Below the pieces are notes generated by a model. The model saw only the letters and a program-made list of their open reading frames with translations, made no database searches and was not told the DNA's origin. Positions 28,557 through 39,297 of a stretch of DNA of 64,000 nucleotides are shown piece after piece (within the stretch, counting starts at the first letter, position 1; every line of letters starts with the position of its first letter). Source of the DNA: Collinsella provencensis (GTDB lineage: Bacteria > Actinomycetota > Coriobacteriia > Coriobacteriales > Coriobacteriaceae); the NCBI RefSeq assembly GCF_900199705.1, contig NZ_LT904908.1:1185332-1249331 (forward strand), written 5' to 3'. The translations under genes were made by a program, and so were the position numbers.

Positions 28557-29132
28557 CTAACAAACGGTGATAACAACACGCCGCTCGGGATCAGTACCCT
28601 CGGAATGCGTATCAACACGATCATCTTCACGTAGAGCAATATGAACGAGACGACGCTCATAGGCAGTCATAGGAGGAAGATTAACAGTGCGATTCTGAGA
28701 TACCGCACGAGAGGCAGCAGACTTAGCCATACTAATGACCTTGTCATGGCGACGGCTCTTATAACCCTCGACATCAACTGCAACCGGATAACGGAACCCA
28801 AGCTTGCGACTCACCAACAGAGAGACCAAGGTTTGCAGGGACTCAAGCGTACGACCATGACGACCGATAAGCACAGCAAGATCGGGAGCGGTGATATCAA
28901 GAATAAGCTCACCCTCATCTCCCTCATACTCATCGATGGGGGAGTTGTCTGCATCAAAATGAACAAGGATGTCACGAACGATAGAGATGGCGACATCGGC
29001 GATGGTGTCGAGATCCTCGTCGGTGAGGTCCTCGCCAGCCTTGTAACGCTTGGCAATCTCGGGGTATTCACCAACGATTTGCTCTTCTACAACTGCCTCT
29101 TCGGCAATCTCTTCAACAAGCTCTTCAGCCAT
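28557..29132 (-). CDS. jag: Jag/KhpB-type RNA-binding protein
   Basis: A protein of about 191 residues with an acidic N-terminus (EEIAEEAVVEEQ), a KH domain with LAVLIGRHGRTLESLQTLV, and a C-terminal R3H-type segment (AYERRLVHIAL ... RRVVITVC). In Gram-positives KhpB/Jag binds many RNAs and affects cell division and elongation. I chose the ATG at 29132, with GGAG 6 nt upstream. It closes the conserved rpmH-rnpA-yidD-yidC-jag cluster, and a palindromic element sits just before its ribosome site. Confidence 0.92.
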   Translation of the reverse strand: MAEELVEEIAEEAVVEEQIVGEYPEIAKRYKAGEDLTDEDLDTIADVAISIVRDILVHFDADNSPIDEYEGDEGELILDITAPDLAVLIGRHGRTLESLQTLVSLLVSRKLGFRYPVAVDVEGYKSRRHDKVISMAKSAASRAVSQNRTVNLPPMTAYERRLVHIALREDDRVDTHSEGTDPERRVVITVC

Positions 29133-29145
29133 GGAAATCTCCATA

Positions 29146-29162
29146 AGTTAGGTACCTAATAA
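29146..29162. repeat. 17-nt palindromic element, copy 2
   Basis: This is the same AGTTAGGTACCTAATAA found at 25422-25438. It lies between the yidC stop and the jag ribosome-binding site. The two copies bracket the jag-rsmG-parAB block. Confidence 0.5.
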
Positions 29163-29180
29163 AGCAAAGTCCTCTACGTT

Positions 29181-29960
29181 CTAATGCTTCTTATGAGGAC
29201 GTTGCTTGCGCTCGCGACGAACGACATCGACCTCGAGAGGAGCGTTCGCAAGACGTGCCTCTTCCTCGGCCTTTGCCTTTTCAATCACCTTGTTGGTCAC
29301 AAAGAGCTGCTGGGTAACCTGCCAAGCAGAAGAGACGTCGTAATACAGAAGAACGCCGGCGGGAAGGCCCCAGCCCATGAAAAGCATCATGACCGTCATG
29401 ACGATCATCATCATCTTGGTGCTCTCGGCCTGGGCACCCGTCTGGTTGCGGGTCATGTACATCTGCGGGATGAAGGTCAAAAGACCAAACAGAATCAAAG
29501 CAAGCATGTACGGCAGCGCAGAACCGATGCCAAAAGACATAGCCTGAGAAGGCGACATAACGAGGTTGGGAAGAACGTTATAGAAGGAGAAGCCGGTCTC
29601 AGCAGCCTCGGGGAAGTACTTGCCAAGATCGCGGAGCAGGTTGAACAGAGCGATCAGAATCGGCATCTGAATAAGCAGAGGCAAGCAGCCAGCAAGCGGG
29701 TTGAATTTGTTCTCAGCATAGAACTTCTGCATCTCGCGAGACAGACGCTCCGGATCGTCGGCATAACGCTCCTGCATTTCCATCATCTTGGGCTGCAGCA
29801 CCTGCATACGCGCGGTCGATTTAGTCGACTTAAGCATGAGCGGCGTAAGCAACAGACGGATAATCACCACCAAGATGATGATTGACAGGCCCCAGTCGCC
29901 CGCGAAGCCCTGAATCAGCTTGAGCGTCTGGAAGAGAATCTCAACAATCCAATCCCACAT
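29181..29960 (-). CDS. yidC: YidC/Oxa1 membrane-protein insertase
   Basis: YidC inserts membrane proteins alone or with Sec. This 259-residue Gram-positive-type form has about five hydrophobic spans. The conserved arginine lies in the first core helix (IILVVIIRLLLTPLML), followed by a charged loop (MQERYADDPERLSREMQKFY) and NPLAGCLPLLIQMPI. The tail is basic (RRERKQRPHKKH) and may touch ribosomes. No lipoprotein cysteine is seen at the N-terminus. Confidence 0.96.
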   Translation of the reverse strand: MWDWIVEILFQTLKLIQGFAGDWGLSIIILVVIIRLLLTPLMLKSTKSTARMQVLQPKMMEMQERYADDPERLSREMQKFYAENKFNPLAGCLPLLIQMPILIALFNLLRDLGKYFPEAAETGFSFYNVLPNLVMSPSQAMSFGIGSALPYMLALILFGLLTFIPQMYMTRNQTGAQAESTKMMMIVMTVMMLFMGWGLPAGVLLYYDVSSAWQVTQQLFVTNKVIEKAKAEEEARLANAPLEVDVVRRERKQRPHKKH

Positions 29961-29988
29961 AGGTTAATCCTCCGGTAGAAACCAATAC

Positions 29989-30201
29989 TTATGGAACGGG
30001 GTCGTAGCCACCGGCATGGAACGGATGACAACGCAAAATGCGCCGCGCTCCAAGCCAACAACCTTTAACCACGCCATATTTTTCAATAGCCTCAACAGCA
30101 TACTGTGAACAGGTGGGGATGTATATACACGAGTCTGGTAAAAGGGGGGAAATCTGCCGCTGATACCAATGAATCGCGGCAAGAGCCAACCTCTTACCCA
30201 T
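29989..30201 (-). CDS. yidD: YidD membrane-insertion efficiency factor
   Basis: A 70-residue protein with the family motif set: [15 protein letters not shown], the [19 protein letters not shown] core, and [20 protein letters not shown] at the end. It aids YidC-dependent insertion at the inner membrane face. I chose the ATG at 30201 with GGGTG upstream; it overlaps the rnpA end by 8 bases. Confidence 0.93.
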   Translation of the reverse strand: MGKRLALAAIHWYQRQISPLLPDSCIYIPTCSQYAVEAIEKYGVVKGCWLGARRILRCHPFHAGGYDPVP

Positions 30202-30577
30202 GATTTTCACCCGATGTTCCAACGTTGCGATGAGAAGGAACGGTAACCCGACCTTTGACACCAGCTCGTCGGAGCAACCCGAAAAGCGCTTCGTTCATTT
30301 CTGAGGGAGATGCGGTACGTGTGCGAGGTGTGGCAAACAAGATGATCTCCTTGCCATCGACCGGTAAGTCACACGCACGCGCTGCCTCGCGCAAAACACG
30401 CTTGGAACGGTTGCGAACAACAGCATTACCCAGCCTCTTTGCAGCAGCGAAGGCGACCCTTGCCGGATCGCCTTCGCTCATACAATCACATATAACCATG
30501 CGAATCAGAGGATGATTGAACCGCTTCCCCTGAGTGAACACCCGCTCAAAGTCCTGATGGGACTTGATGGTAAGCAT
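30194..30577 (-). CDS. rnpA: Ribonuclease P protein component
   Basis: This is the protein subunit of RNase P, which trims tRNA 5' leaders together with the RNA subunit (not in this window). The 127-residue product shows the signature [18 protein letters not shown] and the early aromatic region [11 protein letters not shown]. It lies 5 bases downstream of rpmH and overlaps yidD, the classical origin-proximal order. Confidence 0.95.
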   Translation of the reverse strand: MLTIKSHQDFERVFTQGKRFNHPLIRMVICDCMSEGDPARVAFAAAKRLGNAVVRNRSKRVLREAARACDLPVDGKEIILFATPRTRTASPSEMNEALFGLLRRAGVKGRVTVPSHRNVGTSGENHG

Positions 30578-30582
30578 GTTGC

Positions 30583-30726
30583 TTAGCGGTCGCTCACCGT
30601 AAGACGCTTACGGCCCTTGGCGCGGCGACGGGCGAGTACGGCACGGCCGCCCTTGGTGGCCATGCGAGCGCGGAAACCGTGGGTCTTGGCACGCTTGCGC
30701 TTGTTCGGCTGGTAAGTACGCTTCAT
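30583..30726 (-). CDS. rpmH: 50S ribosomal protein L34
   Basis: A 47-residue basic protein that starts [20 protein letters not shown] and ends [11 protein letters not shown], the full L34 pattern. AGGAGG-like sequence lies upstream of the ATG. It is the first gene of the leftward cluster and borders the origin-side intergenic region. Confidence 0.98.
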   Translation of the reverse strand: MKRTYQPNKRKRAKTHGFRARMATKGGRAVLARRRAKGRKRLTVSDR

Positions 30727-31071
30727 GGTAAACATCCTCCTGGTGCGTTTCGACTACTCGAAATAATTAGACGCGTGAGCCTAGAAATTGTAGGGAATAT
30801 GGTGCGAATATGTCAATCTCGCACGGTAAAAAATGCAGATATTTCCTTGATGTTTGAGAAAACTCCTCACATGAAAATCAAACGCCTCAATTCACGAAAA
30901 AACATTTCATATTCTTTCATAGACTTTTCCACAGGTTATTATTTGATTGTTAATAACTTTTCGTAAGTTTTCGCCACTTTTCAACAATTTTGGAAAAGTT
31001 GTTGAAAGCTATGAAAGGGTCGGAAATGAGCTGGTATCCTAAACGCACGGCAATCGTAGAAAGAACGCACC
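30727..31071. other. Putative oriC intergenic region, rpmH side
   Basis: This 345-bp A+T-rich gap lies at the switch from leftward to rightward genes. It holds a DnaA-box-like TTTTCCACA (30925-30933), a relative TTTTCAACA (30978-30986), and a 9-bp inverted repeat TTTCAACAA/TTGTTGAAA (30979-30987, 30999-31007). The stretch at about 30820-30970 is a good candidate unwinding element. The promoters for rpmH and for the dnaA operon must also lie here. That it is the origin is inferred from position and gene polarity. Confidence 0.65.
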
Positions 31072-32313
31072 ATGTCAGAAGACTTCTATCCATTTGTGGA
31101 TTCGGGTGATCCAGCACCCTCAAACACACATCTCACTGGGATGCCTGAGACATCTCAGACGAATCCTGATGTCAAAACGAAAAGCCCTGATGGTGGACAA
31201 GATAACTCCGGAATGGATAGCGTTATACGTGCGGCGCGCATCTCCGTATATGACGACATGTTGTCAACGCCACGCGTAATTGTGATTGAGCAAAACGACG
31301 TGCGCACCTATTTGGAGGAAATCACCAATACGGTCTATCGAACCATGAAGGAACAAGGTGGGCACCTGAACCTCATGATTGTCCGTGAGCTGGTGGAAAA
31401 CTTCATCCATGCTCATTTCAACGAGCCGATCATTTCGATTTTAGACAATGGAGATACGATTCGCTTTTCCGATCAGGGACCTGGAATCGACGATAAGGAG
31501 CTCGCTTTTGAGTTCGGCATCACGAGTGCGAACCGAGAGCAGAAACGCTACATCCGCGGTACCGGTTCGGGATTGCCCATGATCCAGCAGTATGTGGAAA
31601 ATGCCGGTGGAGCGATTGCCATTGAGGACAACCTGGGGGCAGGAACGGTTGTCACGGTCAGCGTGAATCCCGAGCGCGTGCTTGAAATTGAACAGAGTGT
31701 TTCACGTGGAGCGGCGGTGCGGAGCGGTCACCAGCAGGTCCAACCGTCGGCGGCGGGTAACGCAATGCCTCAGATGGGGGCTGCGGGATACCCATCGCAG
31801 ACACCCCAGGCAAATACCATGGGATATCAGATGCAACAGCCTAACTCGGCGGTGCACCCAGTACAGCAGGCAAGTGCTGCCCCGTACCCTGTGCAACAGG
31901 CGGGAACCACGCCTTACCCCGTACCGCAATCCAACCCTGTCGGAATGATGCCCAATCAATACTCCACTCCTCAGCAAGGTTTTTATCCACAATTTGACAA
32001 TCAATTTTCCACAAATCAACAATACTATACTCAACCTGCGGGAATGTATACACAGACGCCGATTCAGCAAGCGGCGGCACCCGTGTTCCAAAGCCCGTAT
32101 ATTTCCGAGCGCGGCATGCTTGCGCTGCGGTTTCTTATGGAAAACACCCAGGGGGGACCCACGGATCTCACGCGCCTCTACGGAAGTTCCAACGGCACAT
32201 GGTCGCGCGAGCTTGCTACACTTTCAAAAGCGGGGTTCGTCCATAAGCCGGGGCAGAAATACGTACTTACCGACATGGGACGTGCATGGATTCAAAATCA
32301 ACGTAGCGAGTAA
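31072..32313 (+). CDS. GHKL ATPase-winged helix protein encoded upstream of dnaA
   Basis: A 413-residue protein. After a polar N-terminus and a segment that looks regulatory, residues about 95-205 form a histidine-kinase-like ATP-binding fold: N box LVRELVENFIHAHF-like with its Glu-Asn, G1 box DQGPGID, and G2 box GTGSGLPMIQQYVENAGG. No DHp helix or phospho-acceptor histidine is visible, so it is not an ordinary sensor kinase. Residues about 215-340 are a Gln/Pro/Tyr-rich linker. The last 70 residues (ERGMLALRFLMENTQGGPTD ... GFVHKPGQKYVLTDMGRAWI) look like a winged helix. Only 11 bases separate it from dnaA, whose AAGGAG site lies in the gap, so they are probably one operon. I know of no described function. 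Control of initiation or of dnaA expression is inference. Confidence 0.8.
   Translation: MSEDFYPFVDSGDPAPSNTHLTGMPETSQTNPDVKTKSPDGGQDNSGMDSVIRAARISVYDDMLSTPRVIVIEQNDVRTYLEEITNTVYRTMKEQGGHLNLMIVRELVENFIHAHFNEPIISILDNGDTIRFSDQGPGIDDKELAFEFGITSANREQKRYIRGTGSGLPMIQQYVENAGGAIAIEDNLGAGTVVTVSVNPERVLEIEQSVSRGAAVRSGHQQVQPSAAGNAMPQMGAAGYPSQTPQANTMGYQMQQPNSAVHPVQQASAAPYPVQQAGTTPYPVPQSNPVGMMPNQYSTPQQGFYPQFDNQFSTNQQYYTQPAGMYTQTPIQQAAAPVFQSPYISERGMLALRFLMENTQGGPTDLTRLYGSSNGTWSRELATLSKAGFVHKPGQKYVLTDMGRAWIQNQRSE
31983..32013 (+). promoter_or_regulatory. Two DnaA-box sequences inside coding DNA
   Basis: TTATCCACA (31983-31991, exact consensus) and TTTTCCACA (32005-32013) lie in the same direction, 22 bp apart (two helical turns). 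They sit in a locally A+T-rich part of the Gln-rich linker of the gene upstream of dnaA. They may belong to the origin or autoregulate dnaA. Confidence 0.6.
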
Positions 32314-32324
32314 AGGAGCAAACC

Positions 32325-33983
32325 ATGGATAACGAAGCACGGATGCTCCTCGAAGACGTCATATCCTTTTGCCTTAGAGACGAACGCGAGGCGCGCCTCA
32401 TCAACATGCTCGAACAGTGCGAGGCTATCAAATACGACGAAAAGGCCCTCGCGATTCGCACGCCGAGTCGGTTCGCCTATTCTTACCTCATTAAGCAGCG
32501 CGATTTGATCGAACGTTACCTTGAGGAAATCACCTTCGCTCCCACCGCACTCGACGTCGCCCCTATCGAACAGGAGTCGGAAGACGTTACGAGTACGGTG
32601 GCGCCCGCCCGTGTGATTGACAGCGCCCCAAGCGCCCCGCAATATGAAGCTGCCGAGATGCAGAACAACGACGTTGCAAGTCATCAGGCACCCGCAACGG
32701 CTGTAAAAGCTTCTCTGAATACGGAGAACGGGGCGATCAGCGTCCCCACAACCGTCTCTGCCGATGATTTCAAACGTATGATGCTGGAGATGCGCAGCAA
32801 CGAACCACAAGCTCAAGAGGCGCCAAAATCGGCGAATACCAGCATTTCCTCAAATGAGGAAAACTATGCATGCGTGGACATCAACGCAAAGTTCACATTC
32901 GAAAACTTCGTCTTCGGCGATGAGAACAAGCACGCATATCAAAGTGCCTTGCGTTTCGCGGCGTTTGCCGACGAACCGGGGCAGTGCACCAGCTTGTTCA
33001 TCTACGGAAACTCGGGATTGGGAAAGACGCATCTGCTGTTTGCCATCAAGAACTATCTGATGGCGGAAAAGCCCCATATCCGCGTCAAATATGCTAACTC
33101 TCAGGCATATTTTGAGGATTACCTCCAGGAGCTCGGCGCACGAAAAGGACCGGGCGAACGCATCATGCAGGATTACCACGCCGCGGACATCCTGATTATC
33201 GATGATATCCAAAATATCTTGGGACGCGAGCAGACCGTGGCGAACTTCTTCCAACTTATGGACGAGTTCATACGCAGCGGAAAGAAAATCGTGATTGCAT
33301 CCGATCGCGCTCCCAAAGACCTCAACTTCGACGAACGCCTCACGAGTCGCTTCAATCACGGCATGCTGTGCCTGGTCTCCGAACCTGGTTTTGAGATGAA
33401 GTACACCATTCTCAAACGTTATTACGAGAACAACCTATGTGGCACGCCTGATCTCACGGGTATGAACGTCGATGTCTCTTTGCTCTCGAAACTGCATATC
33501 AATGAGGGACGCCTCACGGACGAGCAATTGCGCCATATGGCCGAGATATCTGGAAACAACATCCGAAGCCTCGAAAGTTTTTGCGAGCGGTGCGCGACGC
33601 GCGCGGCCGAACGTGAGACGGAGGGGCGTGAGCTCACCGCCGAGGACATCGACAGTATTGCGGGACAGTATTTCAACACCGCGCGCAAGATCATCCATGT
33701 GGGGACCGTACAGCGTGTGGTTGAGGATTATTACCGTGTGAGCCACGAAGACATCATCGGGCCGAGACGCACGGCGAATATCGCCTGGGCGCGGCACGTA
33801 GCGGTCTACCTCGCCAACAACCTGTGCGAAATGACCACGCCCGCAATTGGAGAAAAATTTGGCGGACGCGATCATTCCACTGTTCTCAATTCACTCAAGG
33901 TGGTTGAAAAGAAGATGAAGGAAGACCGACAGATCTACGAAGACCTTCAGGCTCTGAAAGACAAGATCATCCTCAAGTCTTAG
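32325..33983 (+). CDS. dnaA: Chromosomal replication initiator DnaA
   Basis: DnaA binds DnaA boxes and opens the origin. The 552-residue protein has domain I (about 1-70), a long poor-complexity domain II (about 85-180), an AAA+ core with Walker A GNSGLGKTH, Walker B ILIIDDIQ and sensor 1 IVIASDRAP. Domain IV carries the signature FGGRDHSTVLNSL, with Ser where many have Thr. AAGGAG precedes the ATG. It lies 11 bases after the GHKL ATPase gene and is followed by a 238-bp gap with further DnaA-box-like sequence. Confidence 0.97.
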   Translation: MDNEARMLLEDVISFCLRDEREARLINMLEQCEAIKYDEKALAIRTPSRFAYSYLIKQRDLIERYLEEITFAPTALDVAPIEQESEDVTSTVAPARVIDSAPSAPQYEAAEMQNNDVASHQAPATAVKASLNTENGAISVPTTVSADDFKRMMLEMRSNEPQAQEAPKSANTSISSNEENYACVDINAKFTFENFVFGDENKHAYQSALRFAAFADEPGQCTSLFIYGNSGLGKTHLLFAIKNYLMAEKPHIRVKYANSQAYFEDYLQELGARKGPGERIMQDYHAADILIIDDIQNILGREQTVANFFQLMDEFIRSGKKIVIASDRAPKDLNFDERLTSRFNHGMLCLVSEPGFEMKYTILKRYYENNLCGTPDLTGMNVDVSLLSKLHINEGRLTDEQLRHMAEISGNNIRSLESFCERCATRAAERETEGRELTAEDIDSIAGQYFNTARKIIHVGTVQRVVEDYYRVSHEDIIGPRRTANIAWARHVAVYLANNLCEMTTPAIGEKFGGRDHSTVLNSLKVVEKKMKEDRQIYEDLQALKDKIILKS

Positions 33984-34221
33984 AAGTGTCTTGGGTCGCT
34001 GGGACAACCTGAAGGAAGGCTGTGGAAAACTCGAGCAGAACTTAAGGGTGTGTGTGGGGAATTAAATGGTTCGACTCTCAAAAGGGAAAACGAGCGGGTT
34101 GTCTACAATGGATTGTTGAAAGAAATTCGGCCTTGTGCCTGCGGAAATGAAGGTAGTCCACACCATTCACCGGATTATTACTATTATTAGATATGTATCT
34201 ATATAGAAAGGATAAACAGGG
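33984..34221. other. dnaA-dnaN intergenic region
   Basis: 238 bp without a gene. TGTGGAAAA (34021-34029) is a minus-strand DnaA-box variant, and TTGTCTACA near 34100 is a weaker match. The last 60 bases are very A+T-rich (ACTATTATTAGATATGTATC) and likely hold the dnaN promoter. In many actinobacteria this gap is the origin, so it is the rival to the rpmH-side gap. Confidence 0.5.
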
Positions 34222-35325
34222 ATGAAGTTCACGGTAAGCCATTCGGCACTCTCTGATGCAGTCGCAGTTGTAATGAAGGGCATAGCTCCCTCTTCGACGC
34301 TCCCCATTCTCTCCGGTGTGCTCATTCGCGCCGCGGACGGTGTCCTTGAATTCCAGACTTCTAACTACACCATCTCGATTCGTCATCGCATCGCAGCGCG
34401 TGTGGATGAACCCGGCCAGATGGTCGTTCCCTGCAAGATGCTTTCCAATATTTGTAAGACGCTGCCCGATGCGCCCGTGACGTTTGAGATGACCGAGCGT
34501 CAGGTCACCATGGAGTGCGAGCGTTCGAAGTTCTGCCTGAACACGCTTGATGCCGGTGATTTCCCTGAGTTTCCGGCATTTACGCTGGAGCGTTCAGTCG
34601 AGCTGCCAGCAAACATCCTCACCGAGATGGTGGGGCGTGTGTGGCGCGTGACCTCCACCGATAAGAATCGTCCGGTCTTGAACGGCGTGTATATGACCGT
34701 TGAGAACAACACCATCCGCCTGGTGGCGACCGACTCCTACCGTTTGGCGGTGTGCGACACGCAGGTTGAGACCTCTTCGCTTGAGGGGAGCTTTGAGCTG
34801 AATGTCCCCGCCGACGCATTTAACGACGCGCTCGCCATCACCGGCGGGCAGGGAACCATTCTCATCGGTTCGACCGATACCCAGGTAGTTTTCGTCGCGG
34901 GCAACACGACGTACGTCGCACGGCGTATCGAGGGCGTATATCCCAACTACAAGGCGCTGCTTCCCGCGACGTGCTCTACCACGGTGCGTATCAACGTCGA
35001 AGCACTCAGCTCCGCGCTCAAGCGCGTTTCCACCGTTGCTCAGAACAACTCTGCAGTGAAGTTTGATATTTCGGCAGAGACGGGTACCATCACGCTTTCT
35101 GCTATCTCGAATGATCAGGATGCCGCAACGGCGACCGTCGAGGTCGACGTCGAAGGTGTGAGCGGCGTTATCGCATTCAATTATCACTACATCTTCGGTT
35201 GTCTCAATGTGCTTTCGCGTGAGGAGAACGTGACGCTCGAACTGCAGAGCTACTCGCAGGCCGGTGTGTTCAAGTCGTACGACAAGATCAACTACCTGTA
35301 TTTGGTTATGCCGGTGCGCATTTAG
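34222..35325 (+). CDS. dnaN: DNA polymerase III beta sliding clamp
   Basis: The ring clamp tethers polymerase III to DNA. The 367-residue length and the three-domain pattern fit: MKFTVSHSALSDAVAVVMKG at the start, LPILSGVLIRA, DKNRPVLNGVYM, LVATDSYRLAV, and the C-terminal hydrophobic-cleft segment YLVMPVRI. GAAAGGAT lies upstream of the ATG. Confidence 0.97.
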   Translation: MKFTVSHSALSDAVAVVMKGIAPSSTLPILSGVLIRAADGVLEFQTSNYTISIRHRIAARVDEPGQMVVPCKMLSNICKTLPDAPVTFEMTERQVTMECERSKFCLNTLDAGDFPEFPAFTLERSVELPANILTEMVGRVWRVTSTDKNRPVLNGVYMTVENNTIRLVATDSYRLAVCDTQVETSSLEGSFELNVPADAFNDALAITGGQGTILIGSTDTQVVFVAGNTTYVARRIEGVYPNYKALLPATCSTTVRINVEALSSALKRVSTVAQNNSAVKFDISAETGTITLSAISNDQDAATATVEVDVEGVSGVIAFNYHYIFGCLNVLSREENVTLELQSYSQAGVFKSYDKINYLYLVMPVRI

Positions 35326-35343
35326 ACCATACGGTAATGTGCC

Positions 35344-36549
35344 GTGGGGTGTGATGTCGAACTTGGGTGTACAACGGCATCAAACGACGATGTGAATGAT
35401 TTGGTGTCGAGTATGGGTGATGTGTCGAAAACTGTTCAGATTGATGGGGGTTCCGCGTGCGATGGTATCGTTGCCGCGGAGCTTTCCGTCTTTCACTACC
35501 GCAGCTTCGAGGCGTTTACCCTGCAACTCGATCCGGGCGTGACGGTGCTCGTTGGGCACAACGCCGTGGGCAAGACCAACCTTGTGGAGGCGTTGCAGCT
35601 GCTTACCGCCGGGGTTTCATTTAGGAGGCCCGCTCCAGTTGAACTGCTTCGCGAAGGGTGCCCGTCGGGTCGAGCGATGTTGCGTTTGATGGGCGAGGGG
35701 CGTTTGCTCGACCACGCGATTGAGGTCGAAGAAGGAAAACGTCGCTTCATCAAGAATGGCAAGAATACCAACGCTGCAGGTATTCGCGGTGTTCTTCCGA
35801 GTGTTCTGTTCTGCCCCGACCATCTCGATATGGTCAAACGTTCGGCGAGTGCGCGCAGGGCGGCGCTCGACAGTTTTGGCGTGCAGCTCAACGCACAGTA
35901 CGGCAAGTTGCTCTCTGCATACGAGCGGACCGTTGAACAGCGCAATAACCTGCTGAAAGAATGCCCTTCACTTGATTTGCTCGAGGTTTGGGACGAATCG
36001 TTGGCACGAACGGGAGCCGCGTTGCTGATGCATCGCCGTGCATTGCTGGAACGTATCCGTGTGCGTTTCATCGAGGTGTATCAGGCGATCGCCCCGCATG
36101 AGGTTCCGGATGTTGCGTATCAAGCCTCGATTGGCGTGCTCCCCGATGATCGCGATGAAGTTTCGGAGCTCTTCTTGCGTGTTCTTCGCGAGCGCCGTGA
36201 AGAGGAGTTGCGGCGGGGTTTGACGCTGGTCGGGCCACATCGCGACGAAGTCGTATTCACGATTGATGGAAGGTCGGCACGCGATTTTGGCAGCCAAGGG
36301 CAGCAACGCTCCATCGTTTTGGCTTGGAAGATCGCGGAAGTGCAGGTCACACGCGATATTTTGGGACGGTATCCGCTTTTGCTCCTCGATGATGTGATGA
36401 GCGAGCTCGATGCCGATCGTCGTAACGCCATCATGGGTTTCATCGCCGATGAGATCCAGACGATTATCACCACGACGAATTTGGGTTATTTTTCTCAGGA
36501 TGTTTTAGATCGGGCAAAGGTGGTGCGCATTGGAGCGGAAGAGCGATAA
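35344..36549 (+). CDS. recF: Recombination mediator RecF
   Basis: RecF is an SMC-like ATPase that loads RecA at gaps. Visible are Walker A GHNAVGKTN, the RecF-type RAALDSFG region, FGSQGQQRSIVLAWKIAE as the ABC signature, and LLLLDDVMSELDADRR as Walker B. The start is uncertain. GTG 35344 gives 401 residues, but family homology begins only near ELSVFHYRSFEAF (about residue 46). An ATG at 35413 is a plausible shorter start; neither has a strong ribosome site. The end overlaps the next gene by 20 bases. Confidence 0.93.
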   Translation: MGCDVELGCTTASNDDVNDLVSSMGDVSKTVQIDGGSACDGIVAAELSVFHYRSFEAFTLQLDPGVTVLVGHNAVGKTNLVEALQLLTAGVSFRRPAPVELLREGCPSGRAMLRLMGEGRLLDHAIEVEEGKRRFIKNGKNTNAAGIRGVLPSVLFCPDHLDMVKRSASARRAALDSFGVQLNAQYGKLLSAYERTVEQRNNLLKECPSLDLLEVWDESLARTGAALLMHRRALLERIRVRFIEVYQAIAPHEVPDVAYQASIGVLPDDRDEVSELFLRVLRERREEELRRGLTLVGPHRDEVVFTIDGRSARDFGSQGQQRSIVLAWKIAEVQVTRDILGRYPLLLLDDVMSELDADRRNAIMGFIADEIQTIITTTNLGYFSQDVLDRAKVVRIGAEER

Positions 36550-36901
36550 ATCGGAGCGTGCCCGCGCCACCGTTGGGCTTGGCGAGTTTTTATCCGCGGA
36601 GCGTAGCCGCATTTTCGACGGGGCGAGTGAAGATCGTCGTGAGCAGTATCGCCAAGCGGAACGTCGTGGCGAGGTTTTCCGCGCATGGAACACCGTGTGC
36701 GCAAATACACGCGAGGGTAAGCATGTTACCGGATTGCATTTTGTTCCCGAACGCAACGAGTTGATCGTCTATACCGACGGGGCGTCTTGGACGCAGGAAC
36801 TCACCATGTTGCGTGAGATTATCCGCGCCCGCATGGAGCGGGTCGGGGCTTCTGTGGATAACATCGTGGTCAAAACAACGCGCCCTGGATTTCATAAATA
36901 A
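36530..36901 (+). CDS. DUF721/DciA-like protein
   Basis: A 123-residue protein with a DUF721-like core (VFRAWNTVCANTREGKHVTG, ELIVYTDGASWTQELTMLRE, NIVVKTTRPG). DciA proteins of this family help load replicative helicase in bacteria without DnaC, which suits a place between recF and gyrB. It appears to start at TTG 36530 with AAAGGTGG upstream, overlapping recF by 20 bases. The coding sequence contains a perfect reverse DnaA box (TGTGGATAA, 36853-36861). Confidence 0.75.
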   Translation: MERKSDKSERARATVGLGEFLSAERSRIFDGASEDRREQYRQAERRGEVFRAWNTVCANTREGKHVTGLHFVPERNELIVYTDGASWTQELTMLREIIRARMERVGASVDNIVVKTTRPGFHK

Positions 36902-39288
<2,387 letters not shown>

Positions 39289-39297
39289 GGAGTAACT

